Assembly (NCBI GenBank): GCA_041389525.1
Contig: JAWKRR010000041.1
Coordinates: 1 to 64,000 of the forward strand
Length of the DNA: 64,000 nt
Origin: JACKFB01 sp041389525
GTDB taxonomy: Bacteria; Myxococcota_A; UBA9042; PHBI01; JACKFB01
Direction of reading: 5' to 3'
Shown one piece after another: positions 33,104 to 41,100 of this stretch. The first letter of the stretch is position 1, and every line of letters begins with the position of its first letter. The notes under the pieces were generated by a model. It was not told the DNA's origin and did no database searches. It saw only the letters and a program-made list of their open reading frames with translations. A program made the translations under genes and the position numbers.

Positions 33104-34828
33104 GGGTCTGATTCATGACCCGGTCACGGCGTGCGAGAGTGGCGGCACTGGGTTGATCGACCGGTGAGAAAGGCGGTGGTACGGGTGGCGTAGAAACAAC
33201 CGCCACCGGGCCGGTATGGCCCGAGGAGTTCGCCGCCCGTGCCCACCGAGATCGTGCTCTCACGCCGTGTTGCTCTCGTCAAGGAGCGGCTTTCCGCAGA
33301 ACTCGCGACGGTTGTCGAGGAACTGGTGACGGCGGCGGCGACGGGCGGGTCGGCTCGTTCGCTTGAGCTGGGAACCTGGAAAGCTCTGATGAAATTGGGT
33401 CGGCTGCTGCTGGCGGCGTTGTTCGCGGTGCGATGCGAACGGGCGATGCTGAGTGTCATGGAGCGTCGTGGCCATGACCCGGACACGGCGCGGGTTCGTA
33501 CGGACGCGGACTACCACCTGACGCTCACGACGACGTTTGGCCCGGTGCGCTTCCCGGCCTTCGCCTACCGCTACCCGGCGGAGGTGGGAACGACGACGTA
33601 TGCCGACGCGCGCACTGAGGTCTTCCCGCTGGTGCCGCGTTGCCGGTCGTCGGAGCTCTGCCTTGAGTGGGAGAGCCGCCTCGGCAGCCTGCACCCGTTT
33701 CGGAACGCGCAGAACCTGCTGACTTTCTTCACCCACGGTGAGGTCGCGCTGGAGGACACGACCATCGCGCGGCACGCCGTTCGTGTCGGGAACCTCATCG
33801 ACCAGCGTTGGCTCTACCAAGCGCCCGAGGAGTTTCGCCGCATCCTCCAAGAGCGCGCGACGCGCGACGCTCGTACCGATCAGCCCATCGTCTACATGTC
33901 GAGCGATGCGCACGCGCTGCGCCGCTACGTCAACGAATCCTGGACTGACCAGTGGAAGATGATCAACGGCCTGCGGGTCTGGTGCGTCGACAAGGACCGC
34001 GGGAACATCATCCACATCGGCGGTCAGTTCACATGCGGCGACGCGGCGTACCTGCGCGACGTCGTCCGCCAACTCATCGCGTCCGGCTACCTGCCCGCCG
34101 ATGGCGACTTCGGCGATGGACTTGTCGCGACCTACGTGTTCGTCGCGGACGGCATGCCCTGGATCGCCGACCAGCTCATCTCGCAATTCCCCGGCGTCAT
34201 CGCCATCCTCGACGCCTACCACGTCCTGCAGCACATAGCGGAGTACGGCCGAACGCGCTTCAAATCGGGGTCGATTCAGCGCAACGAATTCTACGAGCAG
34301 GTCAAGCGGTTGCTCTTCGGGCCGCGAGGCGCCGCCAGCACGCCGCGATCGTATGGGCCACGCAAGGGCCATCGCAAAGGCAAGAAGGCGGCGCGAGCCA
34401 CGACCGCGGACCTGTCCGTGCTCACGCCGGACCGATTCCCCGCCGGCGAGGCCCTGCTCAAGCACCTGGAGACCGTTGACGACAAGTCCGAGTGCCACAA
34501 GAAGCTCGTGAACTACGTCACCGAGAACGCCTACCGCATGGACTACGTCATGTACCGCGCGAGCGGCTTCCAAATCGGCTCCGGCGCCATGGAATCGCTG
34601 CATCGAACCGGCAGCCAGGCGCGACTGAAGCGAGCCGGCGCCCGCTGGCTCCCCGAGACCCTCGAGGCCATGTTCAACCTCCGAATGCTCGAACTCGCCG
34701 GACGCTGGGACGAGTTCTTCGCCCAACCCGACCTCTGGCAACGCCTCGCCCACCGCTTCGTGGATACCGCCTATGTCACATACCGCGGGCCGTGGAATAG
34801 CGACTCTACCGGGTGATGGATCACACCC
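33104..34828 (+). mobile_element. Complete insertion sequence, ISKra4-like
   Basis: A 1725-bp element with one transposase gene. The ends are 21-bp imperfect inverted repeats (33104-33124 and 34808-34828, 18 of 21 matching; left end starts GGGTCTGATTCATGACCCGG). The 8-bp sequence GAACTCGG is repeated directly on both sides, as expected for a target-site duplication. All parts are intact, so insertion is likely recent. It landed at the edge of a short repeat also present at 27865. The family name is tentative and rests on the transposase. Confidence 0.85.
33239..34816 (+). CDS. Transposase (ISKra4 family-like)
   Basis: A 525-residue DDE-type transposase. The catalytic core is marked by YMSSDAHALRRYVNESW with WKMINGLRVWCVDKDRGN, then YVFVADGMPWIADQLISQFP and VIAILDAYHVLQHI, and the C-terminal GFQIGSGAMESLHRTGSQAR then LKRAGARWLPE, all typical of ISKra4-group transposases. 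The first 130 residues are a helical DNA-binding part. It starts at a GTG (33239); GAGGAG lies about 13 bases upstream. Its frame is complete and its composition is slightly less G/C-extreme than neighbours, so it is probably functional. Confidence 0.85.
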   Translation: MPTEIVLSRRVALVKERLSAELATVVEELVTAAATGGSARSLELGTWKALMKLGRLLLAALFAVRCERAMLSVMERRGHDPDTARVRTDADYHLTLTTTFGPVRFPAFAYRYPAEVGTTTYADARTEVFPLVPRCRSSELCLEWESRLGSLHPFRNAQNLLTFFTHGEVALEDTTIARHAVRVGNLIDQRWLYQAPEEFRRILQERATRDARTDQPIVYMSSDAHALRRYVNESWTDQWKMINGLRVWCVDKDRGNIIHIGGQFTCGDAAYLRDVVRQLIASGYLPADGDFGDGLVATYVFVADGMPWIADQLISQFPGVIAILDAYHVLQHIAEYGRTRFKSGSIQRNEFYEQVKRLLFGPRGAASTPRSYGPRKGHRKGKKAARATTADLSVLTPDRFPAGEALLKHLETVDDKSECHKKLVNYVTENAYRMDYVMYRASGFQIGSGAMESLHRTGSQARLKRAGARWLPETLEAMFNLRMLELAGRWDEFFAQPDLWQRLAHRFVDTAYVTYRGPWNSDSTG

Positions 34829-34836
34829 GAACTCGG
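34829..34836 (+). repeat. Target-site duplication, right copy
   Basis: GAACTCGG, identical to 33096-33103, directly after the right inverted repeat. Confidence 0.75.
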
Positions 34837-34864
34837 GGTCAGACACCCTCATTTCTCACTTTTT
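34835..34864 (+). repeat. GGGGTC-GACACCCTCA repeat, copy 2
   Basis: Second copy of the 27865-27892 repeat, directly at the right flank of the insertion sequence. Reading across the element, the target before insertion was GAACTCGG followed by GTCAGACACCCTCA (overlap of two G), so the element inserted at the border of this repeat. Confidence 0.55.
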
Positions 34865-34897
34865 CGGCGAGTGATTTCGGGGCCTGGCGAGAGATCA

Positions 34898-36979
34898 TCA
34901 GTCCAGCGCGAGCAGGGCCGCCTCGTACTCTTCCAGGCTGTCCCAGGTCGGCAGGACCTCGGCGGCTTGTTCGACGGTGCCGAGGGTTAGCTCTGCTGGG
35001 ATGGGCCTTGCGGCGGCGGCGCTGACGACCTGGCGGGCCAGGCGGACGAAGGCGGCGTCGACGCTGATTCCCGCCATGTCGATGGCGGCTCCGACGTCGC
35101 TGGTGGCGCCGTCCAGGCGGAGGGCGCGGACCGCTGCCGGGGCGTGTTTGGCGCGCCACTGCACCAGGAGGTCCATGATGACGACCTCGCCCAGGGGGCT
35201 CTGGATTCGGGCTACGGAGACGGCCTCGACCCTCGCGAGGTCGAAGCTGACGCCGCGGGCTAGCTCGAGGGTGGTGGCTTCGACCGCGACGAGGCTGGAG
35301 CGCTTCACCTCGAGGCCGCGCTTGGTGCGTGGCGCCGGCGGGGCCGGGACGGGCCAGGGCGTGCGTTCGGCGGTCACGTCGGGGTTCAGCGCGGGCATCT
35401 GCCCGGTGGCGCCGAAGCGCATGGGGTCGTCGGGGTCCAGGGTGGCGTCCAGGTAGGCGAGGACTGGGTTTGCGGCGGCGTGCAGCCAGGCTTGGTCGGC
35501 CGCGTGGACGGGGCGCGAGTCGGATTTCGGCGCGGGGGGCGGCGTGGGCGCGGGGACGGGGGTCGGCGCGGGCGGTGGCACTGGCGCGGCCACGGCGGGC
35601 CTCTTCGCGGGCGCGCCGATGCCGGACAGATCGCCCAGCACCAGCCCCTCGGGCGGGGTCCCGGTGGCCGGTGACAGCGACACCAGCAGCGCCTGAGCCC
35701 GCTCGCGCAGCGCGCCCGCGTCGTCGTCGGTCGCCAACCCTGTCAGCAAATCCCTGGCGCGCGAGGGCAGCGGCCCCAGCGCGGCCTGGGCCAGCCGCCA
35801 CCGGATGGCCGGCGAGCCCTGGTGCCCGATGACCCCACGCATCCCACGCCACGTCTCCACCGCCTGCGACACGTCGCCGCGGCCAAGCTGGTCCTGAATC
35901 ACGCGCGTCCCGAAGCGTTCGGCGTCAGGCCGCGGGCCCTTCTGGGACATCACCTCCCACGCCAGCGCCGCGATATCTGAGCTGCGCGGGTCTCGCCGGT
36001 CCGCCACCAGCAACGCGCGCTCGGCCGCCATGAGGTCCCCTCGCTCAGACGCGGTGACCGCCTTCTGAAAGGCCGCCCGCGCCCGCGGCGCAAGGTCCAA
36101 CTCGACCGCGCCCGCCCCCAGCGCCATGTCCCAGCCCGACCGCGCCACCAGCATCGCCATGGCCCCGCCGACCGCGAACCCGCTGACCACCCGCAGCGCG
36201 CCGACCCCGGTCTCCACCCCCACCGCGGGCAACACCGCCTGCAGCGCGAACCAAGCCAGCGGGACCGACCAGCTCGGAAGCGCCCGCCCCGCCACGCCGC
36301 CCGGCCCCGGCCACCACCACCGCACCCGCTTGTGCGGGAATCGCACGATGAAGGCGCCCAGCAACCCCGCGACCGCGCCCGCGCCCCCCACCAGCGGCAC
36401 GCGAAGCTCCGGCTCGAAGCTGGCGACCACCAGCACCGACACGGCCCCCGAGACCAACCAGACCACGGCGCACAGCACGATTCCCCAGGCTTCCTCGAGG
36501 AAAACCGTCAGCGCGAAGAGCACGAAGAACGTCGCGATCAGGCCGCCCCAGCTCGGCTGGACCAAGCTGTGGGTCAACAACGCCAGCGGCTGCGGGTTGG
36601 CCGGGACGACGCCCAGGCGGTGCAGCGGGCTGGCCGACTCGGTGGCGTGGACGCGCTGCACCATCCAGTCCAACGTGCGCCGCAGCGTGGTCGCGTCCTC
36701 CGCGTCTCGGCGCTCCACCTCGCGCGCGGCCGCCCGACGCGACGCCAGCACGCTCGGCGAGGGCGGGAACGCCAGCGAGCCGATGCCACGCGGCAGCGGC
36801 ACCTCGGGGTGGTCGCGCAGGAAGTCGCTGAGCTCGGTCCGCTCGACCGCGAGCCGCGCGTGGTAGCGGTCCATCCGCCCCTGCGCCACCAGCGTCAGCG
36901 CGATGGCCGCCGCGAGCACGACGATGCCCACCCGCGGCACGCGGTGAGAGAAGGCATCATCGGGTGCGATTGGCAGCAT
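34898..36979 (-). CDS. Rhomboid-fold membrane protein lacking catalytic residues
   Basis: A 693-residue inner-membrane protein. Residues about 15-33 are a first TM; the rhomboid-like TM core spans about 140-285. The region matching the rhomboid GxSGA motif reads VPLVGGAGAVAGLLGAFIVR, with Ala200 in place of the catalytic Ser, and the later AHxGG motif reads FAVGG, so the catalytic His is also missing. It therefore cannot act as a serine protease and may bind membrane substrates like iRhoms. The C-terminal 400 residues are cytoplasmic: TPR-like helices, a Pro/Ala linker, then a last domain of about 180 residues. It follows pssA by 48 bp on the same strand. Confidence 0.75.
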   Translation of the reverse strand: MLPIAPDDAFSHRVPRVGIVVLAAAIALTLVAQGRMDRYHARLAVERTELSDFLRDHPEVPLPRGIGSLAFPPSPSVLASRRAAAREVERRDAEDATTLRRTLDWMVQRVHATESASPLHRLGVVPANPQPLALLTHSLVQPSWGGLIATFFVLFALTVFLEEAWGIVLCAVVWLVSGAVSVLVVASFEPELRVPLVGGAGAVAGLLGAFIVRFPHKRVRWWWPGPGGVAGRALPSWSVPLAWFALQAVLPAVGVETGVGALRVVSGFAVGGAMAMLVARSGWDMALGAGAVELDLAPRARAAFQKAVTASERGDLMAAERALLVADRRDPRSSDIAALAWEVMSQKGPRPDAERFGTRVIQDQLGRGDVSQAVETWRGMRGVIGHQGSPAIRWRLAQAALGPLPSRARDLLTGLATDDDAGALRERAQALLVSLSPATGTPPEGLVLGDLSGIGAPAKRPAVAAPVPPPAPTPVPAPTPPPAPKSDSRPVHAADQAWLHAAANPVLAYLDATLDPDDPMRFGATGQMPALNPDVTAERTPWPVPAPPAPRTKRGLEVKRSSLVAVEATTLELARGVSFDLARVEAVSVARIQSPLGEVVIMDLLVQWRAKHAPAAVRALRLDGATSDVGAAIDMAGISVDAAFVRLARQVVSAAAARPIPAELTLGTVEQAAEVLPTWDSLEEYEAALLALD

Positions 36980-37027
36980 CGTCGCCGGCGGTTCCGAGGA
37001 AAGGCGTGCAGTCCCTCGACCCGCGGG

Positions 37028-37822
37028 CTACTGCGGGTACGGGTCCAGGCGCTCGGGGGCCAGCTCATGGCGATGAATCCATCCCCAGATGAAGCCCCCG
37101 GTCCCGTAGATGAGGATGACGGCGAACAGGTACTCTGGCCAAATTCGGAAGATCCCGCAGATGTATCCCATGGCCACGTTGAGCAGCTGGAACCCATTGG
37201 CGAGCGGCGATTGGCGAGGCGCGATCTTGGGAATCGGGAGGTTCGAGACCATCAGCCCGCCCAGCGCCGCCATCGCGACCGGCGCCCAGGCCAGCAAATC
37301 CCAGCGCGCGTACTCCACGCCCAGCACGAAGGCGACGGCGACCAGCCCGCCCGCGAAGGTCGTCGGCATCCCGTAGAAGACCTTCGTGCCGCCGGACTCC
37401 TCGGTGAGCACGTTGAATTTCGCTAGGCGGATACAGGCGCACAGCACGTAGGTCGCGACCAGGGCGCGCATGACCCAGCCCATGGTCGTGCCCTGCCACA
37501 TCGGGAAATGGCCGTCGGTGTTGCGGAACATCGACATGAAGACGAGGCTGCCGGGGGCGATGCCGAAGGTGACGAAGTCGCTGAAGCTGTCGAGCTGAAC
37601 GCCGATGGCGCTGGTCGCCCGCAGCAGGCGCGCCGCCGTGCCGTCGAGCTTGTCGATGAGCACGCACAACACGATGAGCCACGCGGACTCCGTGTAGTCG
37701 CCCTCCATCGCGCGGAACGTGGCGGTGAGGCCCAAGAGCAGGCCCATGCACGTAATCGCGTTGGGTACGACGTAGCGCCACCGAGGGGTACGGCGCGGGG
37801 GCTCGGTTCCGCGGTCGCTCAT
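37028..37822 (-). CDS. pssA: CDP-diacylglycerol-serine O-phosphatidyltransferase
   Basis: A CDP-alcohol phosphatidyltransferase that makes phosphatidylserine, the precursor of phosphatidylethanolamine. The full signature D-x2-DG-x2-AR-x8-G-x3-D-x3-D is present: DKLDGTAAR ... GVQLDSFSD, followed by FVTFGIAPG, typical of PssA. About seven or eight transmembrane helices and 264 residues agree with the family. The start at 37822 (MSDRGTEPPRRTPRWRYVVP) is favoured over 37882. The related phosphatidylglycerophosphate synthase is the only real alternative, but SDFVTFGIAPG points to PssA. It is upstream of and co-directional with the rhomboid-like gene. Confidence 0.88.
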   Translation of the reverse strand: MSDRGTEPPRRTPRWRYVVPNAITCMGLLLGLTATFRAMEGDYTESAWLIVLCVLIDKLDGTAARLLRATSAIGVQLDSFSDFVTFGIAPGSLVFMSMFRNTDGHFPMWQGTTMGWVMRALVATYVLCACIRLAKFNVLTEESGGTKVFYGMPTTFAGGLVAVAFVLGVEYARWDLLAWAPVAMAALGGLMVSNLPIPKIAPRQSPLANGFQLLNVAMGYICGIFRIWPEYLFAVILIYGTGGFIWGWIHRHELAPERLDPYPQ

Positions 37823-38150
37823 GGCCCCGACCGTAGGCGAAGAGCGCGCGGGCGGCAAGAGGGCTGGGGAGGGCAATCGCATCGAGTCCCGTGCAGAACG
37901 GTGGGCTCAGCGGTGCGATTGCCCGCTGTCAGCTTTCAGCCTTCAGCCTTCAGCCAGCGGCAGCGGAGGCGCGTGCGAGGTCAGGACGGCGCGCTCGGAC
38001 TGCATCGATCCCCTGCCCGCTGACAGCGGGCAATCGCGCGTGGCCGGCCCCATCGACGCGGAGATTCGGACCCGATTGCCCTACTCCTTTGTCGCCATCG
38101 CGAAGACCGTGATAATTCTCTTGCATCCATGGCGGGTTGCGGGGTGCACG
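37823..38150. other. Divergent intergenic region with REPIN-like element
   Basis: This 328-bp gap between pssA and the MopE-repeat gene contains the inverted-repeat element at 37915-38037 and a third short copy of GGGCAATCGC (37871-37880). TTCAGCC units are repeated between 37935 and 37954. No gene is supported. Confidence 0.55.
37915..38037. repeat. REPIN-like inverted-repeat element
   Basis: GCGATTGCCCGCTGTCAGC (37915-37933) and its exact reverse complement (38019-38037) enclose 85 bp that include tandem TTCAGCC units. Two perfect inverted REP-like arms around a spacer is the REPIN plan. Both arms are 19 bp with no mismatch. Confidence 0.6.
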
Positions 38151-41100
38151 ATGTTGGTGAACCGGTGGGGCGCCGTCGGCGCTTGGGTGCTCTTGCTGAC
38201 GGTGACGGCCTGCGGCGGTGCCGCGGGCGGTGGCATCGAGGAGTTGAAAGGCAGCGGGGACGCGGACGCCGAGGTCAGCGTCGACATCCCGGTCGCCGAG
38301 ACCACGACGCTGCCTGACGCCGAGGTCAGCGACGGCCAAGCGGGCACCGACTCCAGCGACACCACGGGCGGCTCCGACGCTCCCCCCGGCAAGGGAGAGC
38401 CCGGCGCCCCCTGCGCCACCAACGGCGACTGCTTCAGCGGTTGGTGCGTCGAGGGCCTCGAGGGCTACATCTGCACCGACGTGTGTAGCCAGACCTGCCC
38501 CGCGGGCTTCGACTGCAAGGGCGTACAGAACCTCGGCGACGTGGTGTTTCTGTGCCTGCCGCGCCTCAAGAAGCTGTGCACGCCCTGCACCCAGGACATC
38601 CAGTGCGCGGGCGGCTCCTGCCTGACCCTGGACGGCTTTCAGGGCTGCGCGTTTAGCTGCGAGAGCGCCACCGACTGCCCCGTCGGCTGGGAGTGCGCCG
38701 CGGACGCCGCCGGGGTCGCCCAGGGCACCTTCTGCCAGCCCGAGACGGGGAGCTGCTCGTGCAACGCCGAGGTCGACGGCGGCCAGCGCACCTGCACGCG
38801 GGAGAGCGCGTCGGGCATGTGCTTCGGCGTCGAGACCTGCTCGCAAGAGACGGGCTGGAGCGGCTGCTCGGCCCTCGAACCATCGCCCGAGATCTGCGAC
38901 GGGCTCGACAACGACTGCAACGGGCTGGCCGATGACGGGCTGACCGAGGGCGAGGCGTGCGCGAAGACCAACAAGTGGGGCGAGTGCTCGGGCGTGCTGC
39001 GCTGCGTCGGGGCGCAGGGATGGATATGCAACGCGCGTGAGCCGCAGGCCGAGGTGTGCAATCAGCTCGATGACGACTGCGATTCCGAGCTCGACGAGAC
39101 CTTCAAGGACGCAGACGGTGCCTGGACCCTGGACGCGCACTGCGGCACCTGCGGCAACGTGTGTACCGACAAGTTCCCCAACGCGACCGGCGTGTGCGGC
39201 GGGCCGGCCGGGACGCCCTACTGCGTCATCGACACCTGCGCCGAGGGGCTGGTGAAGGTCAGCGACTTCCTCTGCACGCCGCCGGTGGACGCCGCCTGCG
39301 CCCCGTGCGCGAGCGACGCCGACTGCTTCTCGGGGAGCTGCGTGCTGCTCGACGGGCAGAACGTGTGCGTGAGCGCGTGCGCGGACGGCGCCTGCGGCAG
39401 CGGGTTCGACTGCGAGGCGGTCGCCGACGGGGTCGAGCGCTGCGTGCCGACCTCGGGCTCGTGCACCTGCAACGCGGCGAACCAGGGCGCCAAGCGCACC
39501 TGCGTCACGCCGAACGTGTTCGGCAGCTGCTTCGGCGTGGAGACCTGCGACAGCGCCGCCGGCTGGACGGGCTGCACTGCGAAGGAGGCGGCCGCGGAGG
39601 TGTGCGACGGCGCCGACAACGACTGCAACGGCCTCATCGACGACGGCGTGGTCACCGGCGTGCCGTGCACCAACGAGGTCGCCGGGGTCGGAAGCTGCGA
39701 CGGCACCCTGGTGTGCCTGGGCAGCCAGGGCGAGGTGTGCCAGGGCCCGAAGCCCGAGGCCGAAATATGCGACTTCAAAGACAATAACTGCGATGGCGCC
39801 GTCGACGAGGCGTTCACGACGGGCGGCGTCTACAACACGTTCGAGCACTGCGGGACCTGCAACCTGTCCTGCGCCATCGGCTTCCCGAACGCCGAGTCCA
39901 CGACCTGCCAGGTCGCCGGCGGGCAGGCGCAGTGCGTGGTGCTGGCGTGCAAGCCGGGCTTCGTGAAGCTGAACCCGTTTCAGTGCATCCCCGACGCCGT
40001 GAACACGTGCCAGGCGTGCGCGGCCGACGAGAACTGCCTGGGCGAAGGCGCGGGCTGCACCGCCATCGGCGAGGGCACCTTCTGCACCGCGGCGTGCACG
40101 GTCGAGGCGGACTGCGACGCCGGCTTCGTGTGCCAAGACGTCGGCAAGGCCAGCAAACAGTGCGTCCCGGCCAGCGGTAGCTGCACCTGCGACGGGACCA
40201 ACACCGACCTGTCGCGGGCCTGCGCGCAGATCTACACGCCGCCCAATCCGGCGCTGCCGGCTTACACCTGCAAGGGGACGCAGCAGTGCACGACCGCTGG
40301 CTGGGGTAGCTGCGACGTGCCGAGCGAGCTTTGCGACGGGCTGGACAACAACTGCGACGGCACCATCGACGAGACATATAAGGATGCGAGCGGGGCCTAC
40401 ACCTCGGTCCAGCATTGCGGCGGCTGCAACATCTCGTGCCTGGCGCTGGCGGTGCCGAACGCGGATCCAAGCTGCTCCACCAGCAGCGCCGTGCCCACCT
40501 GCAGCTTCAAGTGCAAGGGCGGCTACGAGGACGTCGACGGGCTGACGGACAACGGCTGCGAGTGCTTGCCCATGGCGGGCGAGGACCTCGCGGGCGACGG
40601 CGTGGACTCCAACTGCGACGGCATCGACGGCGACCTCCACGGCGCCATCTTCGTGGCCAAGAACGGCGACAACAACGCGCCGGGCTCGCGGGAAGAGCCG
40701 ATGCTGACGATCTCGGCCGCGCTGCAGCGGGCGTTCGCGACGGGCAAGCGCGACGTGTACGTGGCGACGGGCGTGTACTCCGAAAACGTCGTTCTCATCG
40801 AAGGAATCGGGCTCTTTGGGGGCTACTCGTCGGACTTCTTCCGGCGCAACACCGTGACCTTTGAGACCGCCATCATCGGCCAGGACCCGACGTCGGCGGC
40901 GCCCGGAGCCGTGACCGCCGTGGGCTTGGGCGGGACAGGCGCCGCCGAGGCGACCATCCTGGACGGGTTCACGGTCTTCGGCGCGAACGCGGCCAACGTC
41001 GCCGGGGCCAACAGCTACGCGGTCTATCTGCGAAACGTGGGCGCCAAGGTCGAGGTGCGCAAGAACCGAATCTTCGGCGGGGCCGGCGGCAACGGCATCG

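Noticed and set aside
38887..40380. MopE-type motifs as evidence of methane oxidation or copper uptake
   Set aside because: The motif is widespread in Myxococcota surface proteins and no methanotrophy or copper gene is present.
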